From an uncultured Collinsella sp. (GTDB lineage: Bacteria > Actinomycetota > Coriobacteriia > Coriobacteriales > Coriobacteriaceae): DNA of 64,000 bases. The notes below the pieces were generated by a model, which had not been told where the DNA came from, did no database searches, and saw only the letters and a program-made list of their open reading frames with translations. The translations under genes were made by a program, and so were the position numbers. The stretch spans positions 1-64,000 of the forward strand of contig UQLB01000012.1 of NCBI GenBank assembly GCA_900541725.1, read 5' to 3'. Below, piece by piece: positions 33,022 to 41,541 of the stretch. Every line of letters starts with the position of its first letter. Position 1 is the first letter of the stretch.

Positions 33022-33811
33022 CTTCGAAGTCACCTCCGTCAGAAACAGCTGCACCCTTCAGCTCGGTCTGCTGCTGGAAGTCCCAGAAAGCGATGCCGAA
33101 GCCGATGAGAGCGAGGATGAGCAGAGCAGGGGTTGCCAGAGATTCGTTGGCAACGGTGATAAGCGCGAGGCCAAAGCCCATGAGGAAGAAGCCCCACATA
33201 TCGCGGTTCATCATAACCTTGAGCAGGACGGCGAAGCCGACGAAGCGCATCATGCCGCCTGCAGCGGACAGACCGGTCTGCAGCCAAGTCGGGATGGCGG
33301 AAGCAATGGTCTGACCGATGGTAGCGCCAGCGATGAAGAACAGGGTGACGACGACAGCGAAGACCAGGCCGAGCAGAGCCATGGCGAAGTAGTTCAGGCG
33401 CTCGATGCCCTTGATGTCCGCGTTATGAGCCATGTTATCGGCCGTGGACATAAGCGGGGACATAAGCGTGAAGACCAGGGTAACGCCGAGCTGACCAAGC
33501 AGAGCGAACGGAATGGCAAGGCCGACTGCCGCGTTGGGCTCGAGGTCCGTAGCGATAGCGAGAATGGCTGCCATGATGCCGCCAATGACGGCGTTAGGCG
33601 GCTGAGCGCCTCCGATCGGCATGTTGCCGATCGTCATGAGCTGATAGGTACCACCCACGAGAAGACCGGTGTTGAGGTCGCCAAGGATAAGACCGATGAC
33701 GGCGCCGGTGACGATGGGCTGATAGAGAGACTCGAGGAAGTCAAACTGGTCGATTGCCGCGATGAACGTAACAACGAAGACCAAGGCAACCTGAATGATC
33801 GAGAATTCCAT
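33011..33811 (-). CDS. PTS mannose/GalNAc-family EIIC component
   Basis: A 266-aa sorbose/mannose-type EIIC with several hydrophobic helices. The conserved stretch is QPIVTGAVIGLILGDLNTGLLVGGTYQLMTIGNMPIGGA (described by positions about 32-70). It binds and translocates the sugar together with EIID. Its length is normal for the family (about 260-270). It ends inside the IID gene's start region. The specificity (GalNAc) is inferred from agaS and nagA in the same cluster. Confidence 0.9.
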   Translation of the reverse strand: MEFSIIQVALVFVVTFIAAIDQFDFLESLYQPIVTGAVIGLILGDLNTGLLVGGTYQLMTIGNMPIGGAQPPNAVIGGIMAAILAIATDLEPNAAVGLAIPFALLGQLGVTLVFTLMSPLMSTADNMAHNADIKGIERLNYFAMALLGLVFAVVVTLFFIAGATIGQTIASAIPTWLQTGLSAAGGMMRFVGFAVLLKVMMNRDMWGFFLMGFGLALITVANESLATPALLILALIGFGIAFWDFQQQTELKGAAVSDGGDFEDGI

Positions 33812-33901
33812 CTTGCTCCTCCTTTCAAAATGTATGTACGCACTTTGGATTTCACGTACAGAATGTCAGGGTTTCACTCCTGACAACGTGGATCACGAGG
33901 A

Positions 33902-34384
33902 TTACGAGAAGAGCTTGCTCGTGTCCTCAACAGGCGTGCTCGGAACACGCCTGATCTCCAACTCCACCCCCAATTCCTGCAGCTCTTTAAACGCAGCGAC
34001 ATCCTCGTCGTTAACTGCGACGGAGGTGGCGACTTGGCGCTTTCCTTCCGACATGTGCATGTTGCCGATGTTTACCTTCTTTATAGGCACACCGCCCTTG
34101 ACGAGCGTAAGCACGTCTTCCGGTGTTTCGGCCACGATGAAGATCTTCTGGCGCGGGCTCGCCTTGCCAATGACGTCGATGGTCTTCTGCAGGGAGAAGA
34201 AACGCGTAGCGACGCCGGCGGGAGCGGCCATCTTCATGAGGTTCTGACGCATGGTGTTGGTCGACACGTCGTCGTTGGCGACGAGGATGAGGTTGGAGCC
34301 CAGGGTGGAGTTCCACTGGGTAGCGACCTGACCATGGACCAGTCGGTTATCGATGCGGGTAAGAAGAATGTTGGGTTCTGCCAT
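33902..34384 (-). CDS. PTS mannose/GalNAc-family EIIB component
   Basis: A 160-aa EIIB with the phospho-His H17 in IDNRLVHGQVATQW, followed by VANDDV, TRFFSLQKTIDVI and LVKGGVPIKKVNIGNMH. It transfers phosphate from the IIA at 34702 to the incoming sugar. It is the functional counterpart of the orphan at 24166, in which His17 is Tyr. A 90-bp gap separates it from IIC. Confidence 0.92.
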   Translation of the reverse strand: MAEPNILLTRIDNRLVHGQVATQWNSTLGSNLILVANDDVSTNTMRQNLMKMAAPAGVATRFFSLQKTIDVIGKASPRQKIFIVAETPEDVLTLVKGGVPIKKVNIGNMHMSEGKRQVATSVAVNDEDVAAFKELQELGVELEIRRVPSTPVEDTSKLFS

Positions 34385-34420
34385 GTTGATCAGCTTCCTT
34401 TCGTTATTTGCTGACGACAG

Positions 34421-34702
34421 TTACTTGATCTCCTGAATCGCGTAACGCGAAACATCTACGACGGCTCCGGATCGGACTTTGATCTGGACCTTTTCGCCTT
34501 CGATGCCTTTGACGGTTCCGTAGATACCGCCGGCGAAAAGAACCTCCTGACCCGGTTTGAGCTCCGTGTGCAGCTCCTTGAAGTACTTCTGCTTCTTCTT
34601 CATGTTGACTTGCGACCAGATGGTGTAAATCAAGCCCATGATGACAAGCAGGCCTAAAAGGGCAACCGAGGAGCTCAGGACGTTGGCTCCGAAATCGGCC
34701 AT
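34421..34702 (-). CDS. YajC-like small membrane protein inside the PTS operon
   Basis: A 93-aa protein with one N-terminal membrane helix (about 9-29), a basic KKKQKYF segment and a C-terminal small beta domain (LKPGQEVLFAGGIYGTVKGIEGEKVQIKV) exactly as in YajC. YajC is normally encoded with secD/secF. Here the start codon overlaps the IIA stop (TAATG) and IIB follows, so it is embedded in a mannose-family PTS operon. Its role there is unknown; it might assist membrane assembly of IIC/IID. Confidence 0.85.
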   Translation of the reverse strand: MADFGANVLSSSVALLGLLVIMGLIYTIWSQVNMKKKQKYFKELHTELKPGQEVLFAGGIYGTVKGIEGEKVQIKVRSGAVVDVSRYAIQEIK

Positions 34703-35145
34703 TAGATGCCGTCCTCGTCGCCGAAGATATCCTCTTCCTCGGAGCCGGCAACGGATGCGACCGTCTGGGCGGTGATGCCCGTCTGACCAACGGTCACGGC
34801 CTGCTCGCCAAGCTCAGCGAGCGTGACATTGCCGCGGAGGAACAGAAGCTCAATAACCATGGGGAGGTTAGTGCCAGTCAGAACTTCGACGTTGTCGACA
34901 TCCTGGGCAATCATCATCGACTGGTTGAACGGGGTACCACCGAGCAGATCGGTAAAGACGAGCACGCCATCGCACTCCTCGCGCATGGCGGTAATAGCGG
35001 CGCGGAGATCCTCACCGTAGGAAGCAGCCTGGTCGCCCTCAAAAGGAACGACGGTAAAAGCGGGCTGGTCGCCGGCAACCATAGCAATAGCGCTTGCGAG
35101 GCCGGGTGCGAACTGTCCATGACCGGTAAGAATAAAGCCAACCAT
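34702..35145 (-). CDS. PTS mannose-family EIIA component
   Basis: A 147-aa EIIA with H9 in ILTGHGQFAPG, the VFTDLLGGTPFN motif near residue 65 and TGTNLPMVIELL near 90. The C-terminus is acidic. It takes phosphate from HPr and passes it to the IIB at 33902. It is the first gene of the IIA-YajC-IIB-IIC-IID operon. A DasR-like site lies about 120 bp upstream of its ATG. Confidence 0.92.
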   Translation of the reverse strand: MVGFILTGHGQFAPGLASAIAMVAGDQPAFTVVPFEGDQAASYGEDLRAAITAMREECDGVLVFTDLLGGTPFNQSMMIAQDVDNVEVLTGTNLPMVIELLFLRGNVTLAELGEQAVTVGQTGITAQTVASVAGSEEEDIFGDEDGI

Positions 35146-35261
35146 TCAAATTTCCCTTCCGAAGGTGTGTACTATCTGAGTCCGATGATTTTCAGAAGCC
35201 AGCGGGCAATCGCCCTTAAAGCTTCTTGGAAAGCGTTCTTTGAAGACCAGTGGTTTCTAAA

Positions 35262-35275
35262 CTGGTAATAACCAC
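35262..35275. promoter_or_regulatory. GntR (DasR/NagR-like) operator upstream of the aga PTS
   Basis: CTGGTAATAACCAC follows the same CTGGT-N4-ACCA pattern as the agaS site. An overlapping inverted pair ACCAGT / ACTGGT spans 35247-35266. Confidence 0.6.
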
Positions 35276-35805
35276 GTGACGTGTTGTTGTCACTATATCA
35301 CCACAGAAGAGGTCGCTTTCGTTGATTCAAACAGTAAAACGTTTTTGCACCGATCACGGTGATAAATCGACCGTTTACCGCTCGTTAACACTTCTACCTG
35401 CGGTTTTGAAACCGTTTCGAAATGCTTTGGCAAAAGATCGGAACTATTTTTATGTCTAAACAACGCAGGTCGGCTAAAAATAGCGTGTAGAAAAATTGCA
35501 GGTCATTGTGAAGATATGTGAATTGGTCTTTTTGACTTAATACCAGTTTGAACCAGTTTTGAGATTATCGGTGAACGGTAGTTTTCAACCGTTCACCGGT
35601 TACTTGCAATCGTTTGCAGTTGTTTTCCCAGATGAATTGGGGAGGCCGATGAAGCGCTTGTGCGATCACGGGAAGTTTTGGCATTTGTCCTCATCCCCCA
35701 CGCGCCAAACTCCGGCACCCAAAATGAGCTAATAGCTCACGCTAATCGTTTTCACTTAAAGACGAATAGCCATAATTAAGCCGCCAATCACGCCCTCAAC
35801 GCAGA
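35276..35805. other. Long non-coding interval upstream of the aga PTS operon
   Basis: No gene is visible in the 736-bp gap 35146-35881. It holds a strong palindrome CGGTGAACGGT / ACCGTTCACCG (35569-35598), an AAATCGACCGTTTACCG stretch near 35365 that resembles one near 16441, the 18-base match to the 4535 element (35392-35409), and a CTATTTTTA / TAAAAATAG inverted repeat near 35440-35485. The PTS promoter must lie in its left part; I could not place a convincing -35/-10 pair. Confidence 0.5.
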
Positions 35806-35840
35806 AAGCCCGCTAGAACGTTGTCCGTTCTAGCGGGCTT
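35806..35840 (-). terminator. Terminator of the SurA-like gene
   Basis: The perfect stem AAGCCCGCTAGAACG / CGTTCTAGCGGGCTT has a 5-base loop and a short following U-stretch, 42 bp past the stop. Confidence 0.75.
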
Positions 35841-35881
35841 AATCAGGCAGATCGGTTAGCGCTCAGTAGTGCAGGAAAACC

Positions 35882-36964
35882 TTACGCAAACAGGCCGTAG
35901 ATGCTGATGTTGGCCTTGGCGTAGAGGCCGTTAGCATACTCGGTCCACTTGGAGCTGGCACCCGAAGCCTGCGAGGAATACTGCTGATAAGCAGTGTAGT
36001 AGGCGGTCATGGCCTGCTTATAGGTTGCGCTATCGGCCGTAAAGGCATCGTCGGCGAAGGCCTTGGCATAGGTGCTGTCGGCGTCCTTCCAAGTGCCCTT
36101 TGAGCTATCCCACTCATCGCCGGCAAGGTTGATGATGTAGTCGGCGTAATCCTTGCTCGTGGTCTCCTCGTTGCCGTCAGCAGGCTCGGTCGGGGCGGTC
36201 GGCATGCTTGCGGAGCTATCGCCCACCTTCTTCTTGTAGAGCTTCTGCAGCGTCGCAGACTGGCGGACAATCTGCTTGGCCTGGTCCTTGGAAACACCGT
36301 ACTGCGTGGCCATGGTCTTGTAGTCGGAGGTGCCGATGGAATCCTCGGCGTACTGCTTCATTTCCTTGGAAGAAACGGTAATGCCCTCGTCCTCGGCAGC
36401 GTCCAGCAGAATCTGGTTGCGCACATAGGACAGGATAACGTCGGCAGACGGAGCGGTGTAGTTGCCATCGCTATCCTTGACGGTGTCGAGGCTGTACTGG
36501 CTCTCGATGGCCTCGCGCGCGGTGATATCGCTCTTCTTGCCGTTGTAGCTATAGCTTGCCACGGTCGAATCGAGCTGGTCCTCGGTGAGGGTAGCCGAGC
36601 CGACGCCCTTGCCGCCAAAGCCGCCGTTGCCAATAAAGAAGCCGACCACCGCAGCGATCACGACTGCAACCACGAAGGCGGCGATCATCGTCTTCTTGTG
36701 CTTGGATGCATGGTCGTCCGCATCGGAGTCGTCCTCGTCCTGCTCCTCAGGCATGAGGTTCTCGTCGGCGGCGTCCGCGGCGATCTTTGCCTCCAGGCGA
36801 GCATCCTCCTCCTCGGCGGTCGTGCCGGCGGCAATATGTTCGGCAGACGTGCCGGCGACCAGGTCGATCTTCTCGTCCCCATCACCGTCGGGGCCTTCGC
36901 CGCGCTCGATGATCTGGATGCCGTCGATCTCGTCCTTCTCGTCCTTCTTTTGAATCAGACCCAT
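35882..36964 (-). CDS. Membrane-anchored SurA/PrsA-N-like protein
   Basis: A 360-aa protein with a strongly acidic cytoplasmic N-terminus (about 1-85), a Lys-rich stop (KHKKT), one membrane helix (about 92-113, AAFVVAVVIAAVVGFFIG) and an extracytoplasmic helical domain. The segment LTEDQLDS...ILSYVRNQILLDAAEDEGITVSSKEMKQYAED (about 125-215) resembles the N-terminal domain of SurA/PrsA chaperones, but no parvulin prolyl-isomerase domain follows. The likely role is folding or quality control of exported proteins; this is tentative. Confidence 0.7.
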   Translation of the reverse strand: MGLIQKKDEKDEIDGIQIIERGEGPDGDGDEKIDLVAGTSAEHIAAGTTAEEEDARLEAKIAADAADENLMPEEQDEDDSDADDHASKHKKTMIAAFVVAVVIAAVVGFFIGNGGFGGKGVGSATLTEDQLDSTVASYSYNGKKSDITAREAIESQYSLDTVKDSDGNYTAPSADVILSYVRNQILLDAAEDEGITVSSKEMKQYAEDSIGTSDYKTMATQYGVSKDQAKQIVRQSATLQKLYKKKVGDSSASMPTAPTEPADGNEETTSKDYADYIINLAGDEWDSSKGTWKDADSTYAKAFADDAFTADSATYKQAMTAYYTAYQQYSSQASGASSKWTEYANGLYAKANISIYGLFA

Positions 36965-37002
36965 AGTCAGCTACTCCTTATTGGGAACACAATCCCTCAT
37001 AG

Positions 37003-37031
37003 AATACGCCCGACGAGGCGCCGGGCGTATT
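37003..37031 (-). terminator. Possible terminator after the isocitrate dehydrogenase gene
   Basis: A perfect 10-bp stem AATACGCCCG / CGGGCGTATT has a 9-base loop but no convincing U-tract. Confidence 0.5.
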
Positions 37032-37090
37032 GATTCTTAGGTTATACGCAAACACTTAAGTACTATTTAGGCGTTTGCAGCCTGTATGTC

Positions 37091-38176
37091 TTAGGACAGG
37101 TGCTCAATAACGGCATCGGCAAAGGCCTGCGTACCCACCGCACCCTCGACGGAACCGGTCTGGGCACGACGTACGTCGCCGGTAACCTGCTTACCCTCGT
37201 CGAGCGTGGCGGACACGGCGGCGCGGATACGATTGGCCGCATCGTTCTCGCCCAGATGATCGAGCATCATAGCCGCAGATAGAATCTCGGCCGTGGGGTT
37301 GGCAATATCCTGGCCCGCGATATCGGGCGCGGAGCCGTGCGTTGCCTCGAAGATGGCGCAGTCGGCACCGATGTTGGAGCCGGGGGCCATGCCTAAGCCG
37401 CCCACCAGGCCGGCGCACAGGTCGCTCACGATGTCGCCGTACAGGTTGGGCAGCACCAGAACATCGAAGTCGTTGGGGTTCTGGACCAGGCCCATGCAGG
37501 TGGCGTCGACAATCTTGTCGTTGAACTCGATATCGGAATAGTTGGCGGCCACCTCGCGCGCAACGCGCAGGAACAGGCCGTCGGTCGCCTTCATGATGTT
37601 GGCCTTGTGCACGGCCGTCACCTTTTTGCGGCCGCAGCGACGGGCATACTCAAAGGCATACTCCACAATGCGACGGCTCTTGGCGATGGAGATCGGCTTA
37701 ATCGAGATCGCGGAATCGGCGGCGAAGGTCTTTTGGCCCGAACGCTCGACGAGCTGCGAGAGCTCCTCGACCTCGGCAGCGCCCTCATCGAACTCGATGC
37801 CGGCGTAGAGGTCCTCGGTGTTCTCGCGCACGATGACCAGGTCGACATCGCGGAAACGCGAGCCGTCACCCGGCTGCGACAGACAAGGGCGCACGCAGGC
37901 GTACAGGTCAAAATGCTTGCGCAGGGCGACGTTAACGCTGCGGAAGCCCGTGCCGACCGGCGTGGTGATGGGGCCCTTGATGGCAACCTTGGTCTCGGCG
38001 ACCGCATCGAGCACATGCTGGGGCAGCGGCGTGCCAAACTCGTCCATGACGCCGGCACCGGCCTCCTGGACGTTCCAGTTGATCTGGACACCGGTGGCCT
38101 CGACCACGCGGCGCATGGCCTGCGTAATCTCGGGACCGATACCGTCACCGGGAATCAGGACTACATCGTGCGCCAT
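37091..38176 (-). CDS. NAD-dependent isocitrate dehydrogenase family protein
   Basis: A 361-aa isocitrate/isopropylmalate dehydrogenase. Motifs: [10 protein letters not shown] at the N-terminus, the substrate Arg cluster [16 protein letters not shown] near residue 82, [11 protein letters not shown] near 116, the catalytic Lys in KANIMK near 190, YGDIVSD near 245 and [10 protein letters not shown] near 280. NVALR...CVRP and TEDLYAGIE favour NAD-isocitrate dehydrogenase over LeuB. It would make 2-oxoglutarate for glutamate synthesis in an incomplete TCA cycle. It is the last gene of a four-gene minus-strand cluster. Confidence 0.88.
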   Translation of the reverse strand: MAHDVVLIPGDGIGPEITQAMRRVVEATGVQINWNVQEAGAGVMDEFGTPLPQHVLDAVAETKVAIKGPITTPVGTGFRSVNVALRKHFDLYACVRPCLSQPGDGSRFRDVDLVIVRENTEDLYAGIEFDEGAAEVEELSQLVERSGQKTFAADSAISIKPISIAKSRRIVEYAFEYARRCGRKKVTAVHKANIMKATDGLFLRVAREVAANYSDIEFNDKIVDATCMGLVQNPNDFDVLVLPNLYGDIVSDLCAGLVGGLGMAPGSNIGADCAIFEATHGSAPDIAGQDIANPTAEILSAAMMLDHLGENDAANRIRAAVSATLDEGKQVTGDVRRAQTGSVEGAVGTQAFADAVIEHLS

Positions 38177-38182
38177 AATCTG

Positions 38183-38881
38183 TTACTCCTCGTCTTCGGC
38201 GTCGTCAGATTTTTTAACGCTAGCACGCTTCTTCTTTTTGGAGAGATCCAGGCCAAAACGTTTAACAAGCATTTCGCAAATCTCGCTCGAACGGGCCTTG
38301 AGATAGCTGCCCTTACCGTTCTCGGCGTCGAACTTAAGGCGCAGCGCGAGCTTCTCGGCGACCTCGGCGTCGATCTCGCCCTGGCCAAACTCGTACAGGC
38401 AACCGAGCATATCGCGATACTCAAGGTCGCCGTGGTAGCACTGGATGGCCTCGTCCAGGATGGGCCAAGCTTCGCGCGAGCGCTCGACGCTCGTGGCACC
38501 CCACACGCACAGCAAGCGGAAGGCGGCATAGCGCAGCGTGGAGGAGATCTCGTCGAACAGTGCGGTCTCGGCGCCCTCAAAGGCATCGCCCAGCTGCTCA
38601 GGGCAGGTGGTGGCGAGCGCCGCCAGGGCATCGAGAGCCTCCCAGCGGGTCTGAGCCTCGGGGCGGTCGAGTGCCTCGATCAGCGCGGGCACGCAGGGCA
38701 CGACGCGCTGCGGGTCGCGCTCGGCCAGCAGATGCAGCACGCGGGCGGCAAACTGGCGGATGCGGCGCGTGGGGCAGCCGAGCTCCTTGACCAGACGGTC
38801 GACGGCGTTCTCGTTCTCCTCTGCCAGCTGGAGCTGTGCCAGCTCCTCGTCGGTGAGCTGTTCGTCTTTGTTTTCTGCCAT
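38183..38881 (-). CDS. HEAT-repeat-like protein
   Basis: A 232-aa, mostly helical protein with repeating Leu/Ala-rich helices (RQFAARVLHLLAE, VPALIEALDRPEAQTRWEALDALAALA, TLRYAAFRLLCVWG), typical of HEAT/Armadillo repeats, an acidic N-terminus and a Lys-rich C-terminus. Such proteins are usually scaffolds or binding platforms. It lies 6 bp upstream of the isocitrate dehydrogenase start, so the two are probably co-translated. I cannot name a partner. Confidence 0.7.
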   Translation of the reverse strand: MAENKDEQLTDEELAQLQLAEENENAVDRLVKELGCPTRRIRQFAARVLHLLAERDPQRVVPCVPALIEALDRPEAQTRWEALDALAALATTCPEQLGDAFEGAETALFDEISSTLRYAAFRLLCVWGATSVERSREAWPILDEAIQCYHGDLEYRDMLGCLYEFGQGEIDAEVAEKLALRLKFDAENGKGSYLKARSSEICEMLVKRFGLDLSKKKKRASVKKSDDAEDEE

Positions 38882-38896
38882 AGTTACCTCTTCTTA

Positions 38897-39325
38897 CTAT
38901 TTCTTAGCGTGCTTGCCAGCACCCTTGCTGTCATCGGTGACCGAGATGAGCTGTCGGTCGGCCGCGCCATTGCGACGTGCGCGGCGGTGCTCCTCGGCGT
39001 CGCCCGCGTCGGCGGCGGCGCGATGAGCCTTGTTGACGTTAAAGACCTCGTCGTGCTTGCGCCACGGACCGACGGACTCGCCAAAGCTCATCTTAAGGCC
39101 GGCGATAAAGCCGCCGAGCCAGCCGATCGGCGCAAACTGCACCAGCGGGAACAGCGAGAACACCCAGGTCAGCAGGACGACTGCCGCCGCACCCGCAAAG
39201 TTGGCAATCCAGTAGTCGCGCTTGGTGATCACGCGCTTTTCGCAGGCCCACTGTCCGCACAAAAAGCCGATGTAGATCGCAAAGAGAAAGAGCACCAGCG
39301 CAAGCACCACGAACGTCCAGCTCAT
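38897..39325 (-). CDS. Hypothetical two-helix membrane protein
   Basis: A 142-aa protein with an N-terminal hydrophobic helix (WTFVVLALVLFLFAIYIGFL), a second hydrophobic region (FAGAAAVVLLTWVFSLFPLV) and a charged, Ala/Arg/Lys-rich soluble C-terminus (about 85-142). I start at ATG 39325, behind GGGGAG. It begins 5 bp after the stop of the dehydrogenase gene and ends 15 bp before the HEAT gene start. No family recognised. Confidence 0.7.
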   Translation of the reverse strand: MSWTFVVLALVLFLFAIYIGFLCGQWACEKRVITKRDYWIANFAGAAAVVLLTWVFSLFPLVQFAPIGWLGGFIAGLKMSFGESVGPWRKHDEVFNVNKAHRAAADAGDAEEHRRARRNGAADRQLISVTDDSKGAGKHAKK

Positions 39326-39330
39326 AGGCG

Positions 39331-40410
39331 CTACTCCCCGTGATGGTGGCCGCAGCAGCACTCGTGGCCGTCGTCATGGCCGTGGCCACCGCAGCACTCG
39401 TGGTCCTCGCCGTGGTGATGGCCACAACCGCACTCATGGTCCTCGCCGTGCTCGACGCAACCGCAACCTTCCTCGTGAGCGCCATGCTCCTCGGGACGAT
39501 ACTGCGACCAGTCCAGACCGGCGGCGATGGCGTCGGCCTCCTCCTTGTAGAGAACCGTGATGGCCTGGGTACCCAGCTTGGCGCCACCGATGGCGTCGAG
39601 CATGTCGTAGAGCGTAAAGGCCACGTCGGCTCCGGGCAGCGCGAGCTCGCGGTCATCGGCGTAGGCAAGGGCCAGGCGCAGGTCCTTAATGAAGTGCTCG
39701 ACCATAAATCCGGGCTTGTAGTCGCCGTCGAGCGCCTTGGGAGCCAGGCTCTCCATGGCGCCGGACTTGCCGGTACCGCCCAGGATCATCTGGCGGGTCT
39801 TCTCCAGGTCAAGGCCGCTCAGCTCGGCAAATGCCATGGCGTCTGCCATGCCGACCATGCAGGCGCCCAGCGACACCTGGTTGGCGAGCTTGGCAGCCTG
39901 GCCCTTGCCGGCGCCGTCGAAGCAGCAGATGTTGGCCGCAAAGGTGGCAAGGATGTCGCGGACCGGCGCGATGTCGTTCTCGGTAGCGCCCACGATAGCC
40001 GTGAGCGTACCGGCGATAGCGCCCGACTCGCCGCCGGTGACGGGGCAGTCAAACGCCATGCGACCAGAAACCTGGGCGGCCTCGGCAATGTCACGGGCAA
40101 GCTCGGGCGAGCTCGTGGTGAGGTCGATCAAGACCGCGCCGGGCTTAGTGCACGCGAGCAGGCCGTCGCCCGCCAGGTAGAGCTCCTCGACCTCGGAGGG
40201 ATAGCCCACCATGGTAAAGACAACGTCGGCGTTCGCCGCGGCATCTGCCGGCGTATCAGCCCAGACGGCGCCGTGCTCGATAAGCGCGGCGGCCTTGGAC
40301 TTAGTGCGGTTGTTGACCGTGACGGAATAGCCGGCGTCCAGAATGTGGCCGGCGATGGGGGCACCCATAATTCCGGTGCCGATAAATGCGACGGAGAGCT
40401 TGTTTGCCAT
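39331..40410 (-). CDS. Beta-hydroxyacid dehydrogenase with a His/Cys-rich C-terminal tail
   Basis: A 359-aa 3-hydroxyisobutyrate/tartronate-semialdehyde reductase family enzyme. NAD(P)-binding GTGIMG is at about 11, the substrate motif DCPVTGGESGA near 120 and the catalytic Lys in GKGQAAKLANQ near 170. The usual family length is about 295-300 aa. Here roughly 50 extra residues at the C-terminus contain about 9 Cys and 14 His in HxC, CGC and HHH groups. This looks like a metal-binding (Ni, Zn or Cu) tail. The catalytic domain looks intact. Note the nickel-related hypAB genes elsewhere in the window. Confidence 0.85.
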   Translation of the reverse strand: MANKLSVAFIGTGIMGAPIAGHILDAGYSVTVNNRTKSKAAALIEHGAVWADTPADAAANADVVFTMVGYPSEVEELYLAGDGLLACTKPGAVLIDLTTSSPELARDIAEAAQVSGRMAFDCPVTGGESGAIAGTLTAIVGATENDIAPVRDILATFAANICCFDGAGKGQAAKLANQVSLGACMVGMADAMAFAELSGLDLEKTRQMILGGTGKSGAMESLAPKALDGDYKPGFMVEHFIKDLRLALAYADDRELALPGADVAFTLYDMLDAIGGAKLGTQAITVLYKEEADAIAAGLDWSQYRPEEHGAHEEGCGCVEHGEDHECGCGHHHGEDHECCGGHGHDDGHECCCGHHHGE

Positions 40411-40508
40411 GAAACCTTTCCTTTTGGGTTGGGTGTTATTACCAGGTTGAATACTCAGTGCCAGCGTTTCGGCCGTGACTTGAGGGCACTTGCAGCCGCA
40501 GCGCCTGT

Positions 40509-41462
40509 CTACTCACCGCGCACACGGCGCGCGATGCGGTCGGAAAGCGAGGCTTTCTCGGCGCGGTTCTTGCCCCAAAACGCGCAAGCCACCATGCCGG
40601 GGCCCACATGCGAGCCGATGGTGGGACCGACGGAACTACGGATGATGGTGACGTCGGCGCAGCCTTCCTCCTTGCGGATGGCGGCCTCGAGCCAATCACC
40701 GTCCTTCTCGGCATCGGCCGTCATAATGGCGATGGGCATGGTGCGATCGGGCACGTAGTTCTCGCGGAACGACTTGAGGATGGACTTGAGCGCCTTCTTG
40801 CGGCCGCGGTTGACGCCGATCAGCGACAGCGAGCCGGCCAGGTCGTAGGACAGCTCGGGTTTGACGTCGAGCTTTGCCGTGAGCTGTGCCGCCGCGGGCG
40901 GAATGCGGCCGCCGGCAGCCAGCGCGTCAAAGCTCTCGAGCGTAAAGTAGCCGTGGACGTAGGTCTTTGCCTCGTTTGCCCAATCGACCAGCTGCTTGGC
41001 GGTCAGTCCCGCCGAGCGTTGACGAACGGCCTCGAGCGCCAAGAGCGCGCCGGTCGCGCAGGGCAGAGCGTTGTCGACCACGTAGAGCTCAAAGTTGGGA
41101 TACTCGGCGCGCACGGCATCTGCCGCCTGGCACGCGGAGTTGTAGCTCGACGACAGCGCCGAGGTAAAGCACAGGTAGACCGTGGGCGTGCCTTCTTCGG
41201 CGCACTCGGTAAAGAACTCGATATAGCGACCGAGCGACACGGCGGAGGTAGACACGCGAGCGCCGGCGCGCATGCGGTCGTAGAACTCCTTAGGGCTCAT
41301 GCTCGACCAGATATCGTCCGTGCGCTCCTCGCCATCGATAATGAAGGGGAAACCCAGGATATCGACATCGAGGTTCGCGGCGACCTCGGGGCTAAAGTCG
41401 CAGCAGGTATCGACGACGATGCGGCAACGGTCCGAATGACCGGCGGATGCGGCCTTGTCCAT
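40509..41462 (-). CDS. DegV family fatty-acid-binding protein
   Basis: A 317-aa DegV protein, probably a fatty-acid carrier (FakB type) for a FakA kinase not in the window. Motifs: IVVDTCCDFSPE near residue 17, RVSTSAVSLGRYIEFF near 70, FTSALSSSYNSA near 100 and TIGSHVGPGMVACAFWG near 285 (the conserved Arg/His region). ATG 41462 is used; the open frame also allows TTG one codon earlier. It stands between hpf and the dehydrogenase cluster. Confidence 0.88.
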   Translation of the reverse strand: MDKAASAGHSDRCRIVVDTCCDFSPEVAANLDVDILGFPFIIDGEERTDDIWSSMSPKEFYDRMRAGARVSTSAVSLGRYIEFFTECAEEGTPTVYLCFTSALSSSYNSACQAADAVRAEYPNFELYVVDNALPCATGALLALEAVRQRSAGLTAKQLVDWANEAKTYVHGYFTLESFDALAAGGRIPPAAAQLTAKLDVKPELSYDLAGSLSLIGVNRGRKKALKSILKSFRENYVPDRTMPIAIMTADAEKDGDWLEAAIRKEEGCADVTIIRSSVGPTIGSHVGPGMVACAFWGKNRAEKASLSDRIARRVRGE

Positions 41463-41480
41463 CAAAGCGACTCCTTACGT

Positions 41481-41512
41481 AAAAAGGCGGCCACCCGCAT
41501 GGGATGGCCGCC
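41481..41512 (-). terminator. Terminator of hpf
   Basis: The stem GGCGGCCA / TGGCCGCC is followed on the minus strand by TTTTT. Confidence 0.85.
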
Positions 41513-41541
41513 AACCGTTAACTCATGCAAGTTAACGTATT

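Noticed and set aside
31022..35145. Mannose or fructose PTS without GalNAc link
   Set aside because: Possible by family alone, but agaS, nagA and the DasR-like operators in the same cluster make GalNAc the better guess.
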